From an uncultured Pelagibacteraceae bacterium (GTDB taxonomy: Bacteria; Pseudomonadota; Alphaproteobacteria; Pelagibacterales; Pelagibacteraceae): 64,000 nucleotides of DNA. This document shows, piece by piece, positions 9,110 through 17,752 of the stretch; position 1 is the stretch's first letter; every line of letters starts with the position of its first letter. The translations under genes were made by a program, and so were the position numbers. The stretch spans positions 40,402-104,401 of the forward strand of contig CABZCA010000004.1 of assembly GCA_902524115.1 (NCBI GenBank), given 5' to 3'. A model generated the notes under the pieces. That model was not told the origin of the DNA, did no database searches, and saw only the letters and a list, made by a program, of their open reading frames with translations.

Positions 9110-10806
9110 TTTCTTATTCTATGTGTAAAGCTATCTCTCCTAAAACTGTATAACGCTTTTGGATCTACATCAACATCTATAACAACTGGTTTATTTACTT
9201 TTAATGCACTTTTTACTGCCTCATTAACTTCTGATAATTTTTTAACTTTAATTCCTTTAGCACCGTATAGTTTCGCAACTTCATCAAAAGGAGGACTTTG
9301 AATATCAGCTCCTAAATATCTTTCACCATAGAAATCTTTTTGATAAGCTTTTTCTGCTCCCCAACTCTTATTATTCATTACAATTGTAATTGTGTTAATG
9401 CCATGCTCTACAGCAGTACTTAATTCAGAAATAGTCATTCCAAATCCGCCATCACCCATTAAACTAACGACTGTTTTATTAGGTTTTGCAACCTTTATTC
9501 CCAAACCACATGCAAATGAGAAGCCTACTAAACCAAAATCAAGAGGTGTGAAAAGGGCAGGAGGATTGTAATATTCTAAAGCATCTGTTGCTTGAAGACA
9601 AAGTGTTCCAGCATCAAGTGTTATTGCAGTATTTTTTGGTAGTACTTTTCTTAATTCTCTGAATAGACCATTTGGTTGGATTGGAAAATTTTTTGACTTT
9701 ATATTATCCCTATCTTTAAGAAATTTTGATCTATCTAATAAAAAGCTATTTGTCCATTCTTCGTAATTGAAAATTTTCTTCTGTTTTCTTAACTCTGCTA
9801 AAATTTGATCTGTCACAAGAGCAGCATCGCCATGAATACCTACATTAACCGGAAAGTATCTTCCTATCATTGTTTTTTCTAACTCAATTTGTACAATTTT
9901 CGCATTTTTATTTATATTGTCATACGAATAGAAAGTAGAATTGAAACCAAGTCTTGTACCAATTGCAATAATTAGCTCTGCTTCTTTCACTAATCTTGAT
10001 GCAACAATATTTCCTCTAGGTCCCATTTGTCCAGCATTTAACTTATGACTGAAGGGAATTGCATCTCCATGTCCTGCTGCAGTTACAATTGGAATATTTA
10101 AAAATTCAGCAAGCTTTGTTACAGACTTAAATTTTGAATTATATTTTATTCCTCCTCCAGCAACAATTACTGTTTTTTTTGAGTTGAGAATAAGTTTTAT
10201 AGTTCTATCAATTGAATTCTTTTTACTTTTTAAGTCACTTTCAGCTTTATAAGATTTTTTATTTTCATTAATTTTAAACTTTGAAGTATCAGAAAGAACA
10301 TTTCTTGGAAGGTTTATACAAACTGGTCCTCTGCGTGGTGACATTGCAAGATTAAAAGCATCTCTAAAGGCTGTTGGTATATGACTTGCCTTTTTTACTG
10401 TCCATGTTTTTTTTGTTATAGGATCAAAAAGTGATTGTTGATCAAGTCCTTGAAATGCATCCTCCATCTTATCTTTAGTAGAATATAAACCTGCAATAGA
10501 TACTACAGGAGAAAATGCTGCTTTTGCTTGCGCTATGCCCGTAACGAGATTAGTTGCTCCTGGACCGTTTTGACCGGCAATTATTACACCTGGTTGATTA
10601 GAAGCTCTTGCATATCCATCCGCCATATGCGTTCCAGTTCTTTCGTCTCTTACACCTATAAATTTAATTTTTTTTTCATGATATAACGCATCAAACATTT
10701 CCATGGTTGCTGAACCAATTAGACCAAAGACGTGTTTAACTTTTTCTTTTTTTAATGATTTCACTGCCGCTTGACCACCGGTCAAGTTATTCTTGGTCTT
10801 AATCAC
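9106..10806 (-). CDS. Thiamine-diphosphate enzyme, acetolactate synthase-like
   Basis: This is a three-domain ThDP enzyme of 566 residues. The activating glutamate is in RDERTGTHMADG near residue 55, an AGQNGPGATN loop lies near 80, and the ThDP-magnesium motif runs from GDGG near 450 to MNN about 27 residues later. Acetolactate synthase, sulfoacetaldehyde acetyltransferase and related carboligases or decarboxylases share this architecture; the GLIGSATM start resembles sulfoacetaldehyde acetyltransferases, but the match is too general to name a reaction. No regulatory subunit is nearby, which argues against a role in branched-chain synthesis. It overlaps genes on both sides by four bases. Confidence 0.85.
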   Translation of the reverse strand: MIKTKNNLTGGQAAVKSLKKEKVKHVFGLIGSATMEMFDALYHEKKIKFIGVRDERTGTHMADGYARASNQPGVIIAGQNGPGATNLVTGIAQAKAAFSPVVSIAGLYSTKDKMEDAFQGLDQQSLFDPITKKTWTVKKASHIPTAFRDAFNLAMSPRRGPVCINLPRNVLSDTSKFKINENKKSYKAESDLKSKKNSIDRTIKLILNSKKTVIVAGGGIKYNSKFKSVTKLAEFLNIPIVTAAGHGDAIPFSHKLNAGQMGPRGNIVASRLVKEAELIIAIGTRLGFNSTFYSYDNINKNAKIVQIELEKTMIGRYFPVNVGIHGDAALVTDQILAELRKQKKIFNYEEWTNSFLLDRSKFLKDRDNIKSKNFPIQPNGLFRELRKVLPKNTAITLDAGTLCLQATDALEYYNPPALFTPLDFGLVGFSFACGLGIKVAKPNKTVVSLMGDGGFGMTISELSTAVEHGINTITIVMNNKSWGAEKAYQKDFYGERYLGADIQSPPFDEVAKLYGAKGIKVKKLSEVNEAVKSALKVNKPVVIDVDVDPKALYSFRRDSFTHRIRK

Positions 10807-11972
10807 GATACTTTTTTAACTTCAGTATCTAGATCATCTTTAAAGTTAGGCATTACTTTTTCAGTGAATAGTTTAATACTTTTCATACAATCTTCATGTT
10901 TCACGCCTGGAAAGTTAGACCAGACTTGAAGATTTTGAAGATTAAGTTCTGATTGTAGTTCTTTAATCTTATCTGTTACATATTCAGGAGTACCAAACAA
11001 CATATTTCTCTTATGTAAAAACTCATAATTAAGAAGATCTAATTTACCCTTTGTTTCTGGAAGCTCTTCACCAGGATCCATGTGATTACCAAGACCTCTC
11101 CAATGACAAACCCATTTCATATAATTTACCATATGTTGGCCTGCTTTTTCTTTGGCCTCCTCCATAGTGTCAGCGACAAACATATCTCTGACGAGAGTAA
11201 CGCCTTCACCTAAAGGGACATTTTTTTTAGTAACTTCAGATCTTTTATTTTTGTAAGCTTCAAATCTTATTTTCAATGCTTTAACTGTAGGTATCCACAT
11301 AATTACATTTATATTATTTTCTGCTGCCCACTCTATAGATCTTATACCATCAACAACTTGATGTATTGGAGGGTGTGGATTTTGATAAGGCTTTGGAAGA
11401 ACACTAATTTTTTTCATAGTGCTATCTTCCATATTCATAAATTCTTCACTTGGAGGGCTCATGTCATGCTGCCAAACATAATCTGGTGATGGGTAAGTAT
11501 AAAATTCTCCATCATGATTAAAAAATTTCTCTGACCATGCTTTTTTCAAAATTTCTAATGTTTCAGCAAATAATCTAAAATTTTTTGCCTGATCTTTTAA
11601 ATCTGCTTCTTTGTTTAAATTAATTGCCTCTCTCCCATAAACTCCTCTTGCAACACCAACTTCTACTCTTCCCTTTGAAAGTTGATCAAGTGTAGCAATA
11701 TCTTCTGCTAATCTAATTGGGTTATGAAAAGTTATTACATTTGCTGCTTGTCCTATTCTTATATTTTTTGTTCTTGCTGCAGCATCTGCTCCTAGCATTA
11801 AGGGATTAGTACATGACTCCATGCCCTCATGGTTAAAATGATGTTCAGTAAACCAAATTGAATTCCAATAGTTTTGATCACAATATTCAGTGATCTGTTT
11901 AGTTTCATCTAATAATTTATGATATGGTTTGTGTGTCCAATTTGTAGTATTACAAAAATATCCAAACTTCAT
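10803..11972 (-). CDS. Luciferase-like (LLM class) flavin-dependent oxidoreductase
   Basis: This is a TIM-barrel flavin enzyme of the bacterial luciferase-like family, 389 residues. Family features are the WFTEHHFNHEG segment near residue 41 and the block QLSKGRVEVGVARGVYGREA near 95-115. Such enzymes use reduced FMN and oxygen to insert oxygen into, or cleave, organic substrates. It is the first gene of the minus-strand operon reaching 5411. It has the best Shine-Dalgarno site of the operon, AAAGGAGG at 11978-11985, and a GC-rich leader. A second LLM gene at 20382 also precedes an alpha/beta hydrolase. Substrate unknown. Confidence 0.87.
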   Translation of the reverse strand: MKFGYFCNTTNWTHKPYHKLLDETKQITEYCDQNYWNSIWFTEHHFNHEGMESCTNPLMLGADAAARTKNIRIGQAANVITFHNPIRLAEDIATLDQLSKGRVEVGVARGVYGREAINLNKEADLKDQAKNFRLFAETLEILKKAWSEKFFNHDGEFYTYPSPDYVWQHDMSPPSEEFMNMEDSTMKKISVLPKPYQNPHPPIHQVVDGIRSIEWAAENNINVIMWIPTVKALKIRFEAYKNKRSEVTKKNVPLGEGVTLVRDMFVADTMEEAKEKAGQHMVNYMKWVCHWRGLGNHMDPGEELPETKGKLDLLNYEFLHKRNMLFGTPEYVTDKIKELQSELNLQNLQVWSNFPGVKHEDCMKSIKLFTEKVMPNFKDDLDTEVKKVS

Positions 11973-12064
11973 TAAAGCCTCCTTTAAAAATTAATTTAAA
12001 GACGACCGATCCCACTTTCGTATATGAAATTACGACGAGTTATGTATCGCTTTATAAGATTATA
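11973..12064 (-). promoter_or_regulatory. Promoter and possibly structured leader of the LLM-ThDP-ALDH operon
   Basis: On the minus strand a perfect -10 box TATAAT lies at 12064-12059, just past the end of the upstream gene, leaving about 80 bases of leader before the ATG at 11972. Bases 12001-12050 are much richer in GC than the surroundings. They can form a UCGUA/UACGA hairpin (8-base loop) enclosed by a CGAU/AUCG pairing. AAAGGAGG at 11978-11985 is the ribosome site. No clear -35 box is seen. The structure does not match a riboswitch class I recognise; promoter confidence is higher than structure confidence. Confidence 0.5.
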
Positions 12065-12073
12065 TTATTATTC

Positions 12074-13045
12074 TTACCTTTGATATTCAACGAATTTTTT
12101 AAGGGATTTATTAAGAAATTTATCGTATCTGAGACCGCTATTAGTTAGTTTTTCCTTATTTAAAAATGAAAGATTCATTTTAAAGTCATATGAGGGTTCA
12201 AAAAAGAAAGGAACTGAAAGCCTTTTTTGCTTGTTCCATAATACCCTATGATTAGTTGCTTTAAACCTTCCCTTACTTAAATATTCAAGCGCTCTTCCAG
12301 TATTTATAACTAAAGCATTTTTATTAAAGGGAACATCGTACCATTTTTTTGTTTTACGGTTTTGTACTTGTAAACCACCCTTTTTATTTTGGTAAAGTAC
12401 TGTGAAAATACCACTATCTACATGTGTTTCACATCCAAGAGCAACCCCATCTTGTTTGGAAATTTCAACAGGCTTTGTTTGATTAGGGTAATAATTAAAA
12501 CGTAATGTACTGAGAGTTTTTAATCTTGAAAATGCTTTTTTTGATATATCAGTATCCTTATTATAGATTTTAATAATACTTTTAAAAAGAATTTCACTTA
12601 AATTAAATATATCATCATAATAATCAGATAATTTAGAAATATTATTTGCGGTAAATGATTGCTTAATATTTAAATATTCTATGTACTGATTTTTTACTCT
12701 TTTTGAATATTTCTCAGTTACTTTTAAATCCCCCAAATCTAGTCCTTCTTTACCATTTACGTCATTAGGAAAGTAACCTCTATAAACATTTTTATTTTTT
12801 TTATTCCATTTTTTTGGAGCTAATTTAAGTTTATTTTTTATATTTAGTTTGAAAAAATTTTCTCCAACTTTGCAAATTTTATTTATATTTTTTAATTTTA
12901 TACCATGACCTGTAATTTGAAAAAAACCAACATCTAAACAAGCTTTCTGAATTTCTTTAACTATTTTAAAGGTAGGTTTTGTATCAAAACCTTTTTCAAG
13001 AATAGAAGAAATATTTATTGTTGGAATATAGTTTTTTTTTATCAT
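12074..13045 (-). CDS. 2-oxoglutarate/Fe(II) oxygenase, isopenicillin N synthase-like
   Basis: This is a 323-residue oxygenase of the plant-type 2OG/isopenicillin N synthase family. The N-terminal DIOX_N-like part ends around residue 115 with the typical GFFQITGHGI motif near 38-47. Iron ligands are the H-x-D in ETHVDSG near 206 and a distal histidine in ATNHRVLW near 265, followed by a basic SVPFFFEPS strand that would hold 2-oxoglutarate. The start overlaps the upstream EamA gene by four bases. It is very lysine/asparagine rich, like other poorly conserved genes here. Substrate unknown; bacterial members hydroxylate or cyclise varied small molecules. Confidence 0.87.
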   Translation of the reverse strand: MIKKNYIPTINISSILEKGFDTKPTFKIVKEIQKACLDVGFFQITGHGIKLKNINKICKVGENFFKLNIKNKLKLAPKKWNKKNKNVYRGYFPNDVNGKEGLDLGDLKVTEKYSKRVKNQYIEYLNIKQSFTANNISKLSDYYDDIFNLSEILFKSIIKIYNKDTDISKKAFSRLKTLSTLRFNYYPNQTKPVEISKQDGVALGCETHVDSGIFTVLYQNKKGGLQVQNRKTKKWYDVPFNKNALVINTGRALEYLSKGRFKATNHRVLWNKQKRLSVPFFFEPSYDFKMNLSFLNKEKLTNSGLRYDKFLNKSLKKFVEYQR

Positions 13046-13989
13046 CTATTAGGTGTATCTGATGCAATCATTTGGCCTCGGATTTTTTCTCTAAAATAAA
13101 TATACACACCTGCACCAATAATTATTGCGGCTCCAAGAAAAGTTCTAGGTACTGGTATAGTTTCAAATAATATGTAACCAGCTATCATTGCAAAAACTAT
13201 GTACGAATATTCAAACAGAGACACCACAGACGGAGAAGCAATACTATATGCTGTAAAAACACAAAAAAAAGATATTGATGCAACAATACCCATTACAAAA
13301 ACGTAAGGCCAAGAAACAGCTGGATTTACAAACCATTCTCTAAAAATAAACTGCATTGTAGGATCAGAAAAATTATTAAACTTTCCATCACCACTTATTA
13401 AAAATATTATAACACTCGCAATTACTGCAAAAATATAAAGTAAAGTTAACTGAGTATAAATATTATCTTTTTCAGATGTATATTTTGTAATTGTCATAGA
13501 GCATGCATAACAAAGTGAGCATGCAACTGGTGCCAATTTAAAAAAGTTAAAGTCCTCTAAAGTTGGATTTAGCACAACTAAAACACCAATAAATCCTACG
13601 GTTATTGCGCTCCATCTTCTAATTCCAATTTGTTCTTTTAAAAATACTTTAGCAAATATTGACATGAAAAAAGGACATGAAAAGAATAATGCGCTGACCA
13701 TAGCTAAAGACATAAATGTAAGTGAAATGTAAAAGAAACTAAAACCAAAGAAAAAACAAATTACTCTTAATAAAGTTAAAAAAGGATAATGAGTCTTTAA
13801 TGTAAATTTTTTCTTAGTTATTAAGAATATAGATATAAGAACTGTAGCTTGAACAATAGTTCTACCAAGATATAACTCAAACAAAGCAATTTCTTCAAAT
13901 ATATATTTTATAAGAGAGTCTTGAATTGAAAAAAAAGCCATCCCTATCATAATAAATAGGATGCCTTTAGTATTATTATTTGCTTCCAT
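13042..13989 (-). CDS. EamA/DMT-family transporter
   Basis: This is an integral membrane protein of 315 residues with two EamA repeats and about ten helices. It starts with GILFIMIGMAFFSIQDSLIKY, typical of the alphaproteobacterial EamA group annotated as S-adenosylmethionine or riboflavin-type carriers, although that assignment is not safe from sequence alone. A charged cytosolic tail follows the last helix (FREKIRGQ). It overlaps the downstream oxygenase gene by four bases and lies three bases after the BetA-like dehydrogenase, so it belongs to that operon and probably moves a related osmolyte or metabolite. Confidence 0.85.
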   Translation of the reverse strand: MEANNNTKGILFIMIGMAFFSIQDSLIKYIFEEIALFELYLGRTIVQATVLISIFLITKKKFTLKTHYPFLTLLRVICFFFGFSFFYISLTFMSLAMVSALFFSCPFFMSIFAKVFLKEQIGIRRWSAITVGFIGVLVVLNPTLEDFNFFKLAPVACSLCYACSMTITKYTSEKDNIYTQLTLLYIFAVIASVIIFLISGDGKFNNFSDPTMQFIFREWFVNPAVSWPYVFVMGIVASISFFCVFTAYSIASPSVVSLFEYSYIVFAMIAGYILFETIPVPRTFLGAAIIIGAGVYIYFREKIRGQMIASDTPNR

Positions 13990-13992
13990 ATG

Positions 13993-15573
13993 TTAATTCA
14001 AAATAAAGTCAGCAGCTCTCTCACCTATCATTAATGTTGGTGCATTTAGATTTCCACTTGTAATTTCTGGCATCACAGATGCATCGGCTACCCTTATATT
14101 CTGAAGACCATGAATTTTTAATTTTTCATCTACCACCGCCATATCATCTATACCCATCTTTAAAGTACATGATGGGTGATATGCTGTTTCTGCTTTTGAT
14201 CTTACATATTCTTCAATTTCCTCATCTGAATTTGCATTATCACCTGGCCCAATTTCTTTACCAGCAAAAGGTTTCATAGAGTTTTGACATAAAATTTTTC
14301 TTGCTACTCGAACACATTTTATTGTTTCTTTAAGATCGTAATTATCCTCTAAATAATTAAATTGTATTTTTGGATAATCATAAGGGTTTGAACTTTTCAA
14401 AGTAATTTCCCCTCTACTTTTAGGTTGGTTTAAACTTGCATGTAATTGGTATCCGTGTCTATCAGGATCTACTAAACCATGGTCTATTACAAATGCTGGG
14501 AAAAAATGAAATTGTATATTTGGATATTTTTTATCTGAAGATGATTTACAAAATCCACCAGCTTCTAAAAACGAGGTAGAGCAGGGCCCACTTTTGTTTA
14601 AGAACCACTGGATACCCACTTTCACCATATTAAATTTATTTACATATGAATATAATGTATCTGGAGTTTTACATTCTTGTTGAATATAGGTTTCTAAATG
14701 ATCTTGTAAATTTTTTCCAACTCCTTTTGAATCATGAATAATTTCAATTCCTTTTTCTTTAAGATGCTTGCTTGGACCAACACCTGATAACATTAATAAT
14801 TGTGGAGAATTAATTGATCCACCACTTAAAATAATTTCTTTATTTGCGTAAATAGTCTTCGTTTCATTTTTTATTTTAACTTGAATTCCAATAGCTTTTT
14901 TGCCATCAAAAATAATCTTTTCTACAAATGACTCAGTAAATACTTTTAAATTTTCCCTGCTTTTAGCTGGTTTTAAATAGTATTTTGAAGCACTTGCTCT
15001 CTGTCCTTTATGAATAGTAACATCGTACATTCCAAAGCCTTCTTGGTCTTCTCCATTCATATCACTATTTATTTTATGTCCTGCCTCTTTCGCCGAGTCC
15101 AAAAAAGCCTTAAAAAGGGGATTTTTGTTATTTGATTGATTTACAGGCAATATACCTTTTCCACCTCTATAATTATTTTCTCCACCTGACCATGTCTCAA
15201 TTTTTTTAAAAAAAGGTAGAACATTTTCGTAAGACCAATTTTTTAACCCAAATGAAGCCCATCTCTCATAATCATTTTTATTTCCTCTGACATAAACCAT
15301 TCCATTATGCGCGGAACAACCACCAATCATCTTTCCCCTAGGACAAAATAATTTTCTATTGTTTAAGTGTGGCTCAGGTTCAGAATAATATTTATAATTA
15401 TATTTTGGGTCATGCATTGCATAAAGTATTGCAAGGGGCATGTTTACTTTCCATATATCACTATCTTTACCAGCTTCAAAAATTGCAACTTTATTTTTAC
15501 TTTGTTCAGTTAGTCTATTAGCGAGAACACATCCTGCTGTACCTGCTCCAATTATTAAATAATCAAATTTCAA
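13993..15573 (-). CDS. betA: GMC-family FAD oxidoreductase, choline dehydrogenase-like
   Basis: This is a flavoprotein of 526 residues that resembles choline dehydrogenase BetA along its whole length. It has the FAD-binding GAGTAGC near residue 8-14, the GMC signature RGKMIGGCSAHNGM near 84, the region VGKNLQDHLETY near 290, the catalytic histidine in AYHPSC near 465 and asparagine in GNLNAPTLMIGE near 509. BetA oxidises choline to betaine aldehyde at the membrane and passes electrons to quinone. The setting among betaine- and carnitine-related genes supports a methylated-amine alcohol as substrate, but GMC enzymes vary widely, so choline itself is not proven. Five bases separate it from the TauD-like gene. 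Confidence 0.82.
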   Translation of the reverse strand: MKFDYLIIGAGTAGCVLANRLTEQSKNKVAIFEAGKDSDIWKVNMPLAILYAMHDPKYNYKYYSEPEPHLNNRKLFCPRGKMIGGCSAHNGMVYVRGNKNDYERWASFGLKNWSYENVLPFFKKIETWSGGENNYRGGKGILPVNQSNNKNPLFKAFLDSAKEAGHKINSDMNGEDQEGFGMYDVTIHKGQRASASKYYLKPAKSRENLKVFTESFVEKIIFDGKKAIGIQVKIKNETKTIYANKEIILSGGSINSPQLLMLSGVGPSKHLKEKGIEIIHDSKGVGKNLQDHLETYIQQECKTPDTLYSYVNKFNMVKVGIQWFLNKSGPCSTSFLEAGGFCKSSSDKKYPNIQFHFFPAFVIDHGLVDPDRHGYQLHASLNQPKSRGEITLKSSNPYDYPKIQFNYLEDNYDLKETIKCVRVARKILCQNSMKPFAGKEIGPGDNANSDEEIEEYVRSKAETAYHPSCTLKMGIDDMAVVDEKLKIHGLQNIRVADASVMPEITSGNLNAPTLMIGERAADFILN

Positions 15574-15578
15574 GGTAT

Positions 15579-16412
15579 TTATTGTGGGTGGTCACCTTCA
15601 ATAGCAATTCTATCCATTACTCTTTCATATCCTAATCCTCTACCTGGATAAAAATCTGCAATTGCAAAGTGAATAACACTTCTATTATCCCATATACAGA
15701 CTGTATTTTCAGTCCAGCTAAACCTACAGGTTAATTCAAGTCGTGCTTGGTGTTCAAATATTTTTTTTAAAATTTCGTCACTTTCATCTTGTTCAAGTCC
15801 AATTATTTTTTTTGTGTATGTCCAATTGACAAATAGAATTTTTTTTCCAGTCTCAGGATGTGTTCTTACTATTGGATGTTCATTAGAATATTCATCAAAA
15901 TTTCTTTTTTCATTTCCCTCCATTTTTTTATATTTTTCAATAAAAAATTCTGCGCCAAGAGAACTATGGATTGCTTTTTTATCTTTTATCCTTTCTTTTA
16001 TATCTTTATCTAATGTTTCCCATGCAAGCTCCATATTTGCAAAGCATGTATCACCACCAACAGGAGGAATTTTAATTGATTTTAATATTACTGCTTTCGT
16101 TGGTTTTTCATTGTAACTAACATCACTATGCCAATTCTCACCCCATTGGTTTTTTTCATCTTCTGCTTTAATTATTCTTACTATTTCGGGATGTTTACTT
16201 AATCCTTTTACATATGCATGTGTTTCTAATGGTCCAAATTTTTCAGCTAAAGCTATATGTTGTTCAGCATTAATTTTTTGGTCTCTAAAGAAAATAACTT
16301 TGTGTTCTAATAATAAATTATTAATTTCCTTGATGTTTTGATCAGATGTATCTTTAAGATCTATCCCTGTTATTTCTGCACCTAGTGCTCCTGACAAAAG
16401 TTTTATTTCCAT
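15579..16412 (-). CDS. TauD/TfdA-family 2-oxoglutarate/Fe(II) dioxygenase
   Basis: This is a 277-residue dioxygenase, the usual TauD length. Iron ligands are the H-x-D in NWHSDVSY near residue 96 and the histidine in VIHFAIADF near 249; the 2-oxoglutarate arginine is in YERVMDRIAIEG near 263. Known members remove sulfite from taurine or hydroxylate other small acids. It lies between the thioesterase gene (four bases away) and the BetA-like gene, inside an operon linked to carnitine and betaine. A role on a taurine-like or quaternary-amine substrate is possible; neither is shown. Confidence 0.9.
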   Translation of the reverse strand: MEIKLLSGALGAEITGIDLKDTSDQNIKEINNLLLEHKVIFFRDQKINAEQHIALAEKFGPLETHAYVKGLSKHPEIVRIIKAEDEKNQWGENWHSDVSYNEKPTKAVILKSIKIPPVGGDTCFANMELAWETLDKDIKERIKDKKAIHSSLGAEFFIEKYKKMEGNEKRNFDEYSNEHPIVRTHPETGKKILFVNWTYTKKIIGLEQDESDEILKKIFEHQARLELTCRFSWTENTVCIWDNRSVIHFAIADFYPGRGLGYERVMDRIAIEGDHPQ

Positions 16413-16415
16413 AAC

Positions 16416-16883
16416 TTATTTTTTTAGCTTACCAGAAAACACTAAATTTTCTGAGTTAAAAGAAACCTTATTTTTATTTATAAAGTCATCCATTATTTGG
16501 ATTTTATCTTGTTCAAATTCTGTGACCTTTCTTTTATCCAGATCAATATAAAGCGACAAGCTTTCAATAGTTGCAGCAAGTTTATTTGACTTCTTTTCGT
16601 ACATTTCGCATTTTAAATGTAATCTTTTTTTATCATGATCAAAGAAGGTACAATAAACATCTACTTCATCATTTTCTTTCACTTCATTGTCATAGGTAGT
16701 TCTAGTATCTACAACCATAGTACTTCTTTTATTAATTTGTGCATTTGAACCACCCATATGAAACTTATTAAGCATTGTTTCCCATGCTTGATCAAAAATT
16801 AGAACATAGTATGCCATATTCATATGTTCATTGTAGTCTGTCCATTCCTTGATTACTTTTCTAGTGGCAAGATGATATGACAT
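16416..16883 (-). CDS. cdhB: Hotdog-fold thioesterase, betainyl-CoA thioesterase-like
   Basis: This is a small acyl-CoA thioesterase of 155 residues. The N-terminal VIKEWTDYNEHMNMAYYV near 9-26 is the hotdog motif with the catalytic acid/asparagine region, and the DKKRLHLKCEMY strand fits the thioesterase domain fused to some L-carnitine dehydrogenases. In carnitine degradation this step releases glycine betaine from betainyl-CoA. The other two enzymes of that route lie 1.6 kb away on the opposite strand (18514-20345), supporting the call. It is eight bases from the CoA-lyase gene. A different acyl-CoA substrate remains possible. Confidence 0.75.
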   Translation of the reverse strand: MSYHLATRKVIKEWTDYNEHMNMAYYVLIFDQAWETMLNKFHMGGSNAQINKRSTMVVDTRTTYDNEVKENDEVDVYCTFFDHDKKRLHLKCEMYEKKSNKLAATIESLSLYIDLDKRKVTEFEQDKIQIMDDFINKNKVSFNSENLVFSGKLKK

Positions 16884-16891
16884 AATTTAGT

Positions 16892-17752
16892 TTAAACTTT
16901 GTTTATTTTATCTGCTATCAATATTTTTCTTTTCATTTCTCGAAGGACAGGCTTTTCTATGAGTTTACCGTCGATGACTACTAGACCTGTATTTGAATTA
17001 TTAAATTCTTCTAAAATTTTTTTAGCCTTGATAATTTCATCTTGAGGTGGTGTAAATACTTCATTTAAAATTCTAATTTGTTTTGGATGAATGGAACCCT
17101 TTCCAGTAAAGCCTAAGTTTCTTACTTGTTCAGCCTCTTTCCTCATTCCCTCCATATTCTCTAAATCTAAATAAGGTACATCTATTACATCTACACCAAC
17201 ACTTGCACCTGCATGAACTAATTTAGATCTCGCATAGACAAGATTTTCCCATTTATTTTCAACTCTTAGCTCAGCTGCCATATCAACTCCACCAAAATAT
17301 AGAGCAACTATTCTTTTACTGGCATGAGCAATATTATAAATATTTTCTAAAGCCTCATTTGTTTCCATTATTACATGAAGATCCGTATCTAAATTACAGT
17401 CTGTTAAAAGATCATCTATAAACGTTATTTCATCTGGAGTTTTAACCTTCGGTAACATGATAGCCTTTAGATTTATTTTGCTAGATATAAAAGCTTCTAA
17501 ATCTAAAAGACCAAACTTTGTTCTTTGATTATTTAATCTGACAACTAACTCTACATCATTTTTTACTTCGAGAGTTTTTAGAGCCTCTATAGTATTTTTT
17601 CTAGCTTCTGCTTTATCATTGATTGCTATCCCATCCTCTAATTCAATACAAACCATGTCTGCACCTGATGCAATTGCTTTAGGAAACATTTCTGGATGAA
17701 GTCCAGGTGTAAAAATAAAACTTCGTCTTACTTTTAATTTGTTCAAGTCCAT
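16892..17752 (-). CDS. HpcH/HpaI (CitE-like) CoA-ester lyase
   Basis: This is a TIM-barrel lyase of the citrate lyase beta-subunit/HpcH family, 286 residues. The N-terminal RSFIFTPGLHPEMF near 10 and GADMVCIELEDGIA near 30 carry the metal- and CoA-binding pattern. Glutamate in IMETNEALEN near 133 and the C-terminal GKGSIHPKQIRILNEVF near 218 are typical of CitE-like malyl-CoA or citramalyl-CoA lyases. No CitD/CitF partners are present, so it is a stand-alone lyase. It lies between the class II aldolase gene (one base apart) and the thioesterase; together these suggest a CoA-thioester or hydroxyacid route. Confidence 0.85.
   Translation of the reverse strand: MDLNKLKVRRSFIFTPGLHPEMFPKAIASGADMVCIELEDGIAINDKAEARKNTIEALKTLEVKNDVELVVRLNNQRTKFGLLDLEAFISSKINLKAIMLPKVKTPDEITFIDDLLTDCNLDTDLHVIMETNEALENIYNIAHASKRIVALYFGGVDMAAELRVENKWENLVYARSKLVHAGASVGVDVIDVPYLDLENMEGMRKEAEQVRNLGFTGKGSIHPKQIRILNEVFTPPQDEIIKAKKILEEFNNSNTGLVVIDGKLIEKPVLREMKRKILIADKINKV

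Noticed and set aside
9106..10806. Sulfoacetaldehyde acetyltransferase (Xsc) as a specific name for the ThDP enzyme
   Set aside because: Only the N-terminal GxIGSAxM and NGPG motifs suggest it; no phosphotransacetylase or sulfonate exporter is adjacent, so the general family name is kept.
12001..12050. SAM-II/SAM-V riboswitch in the LLM operon leader
   Set aside because: Considered because SAR11 genomes carry these classes, but I cannot match the conserved core or pseudoknot, and the downstream genes are not sulfur amino acid genes.
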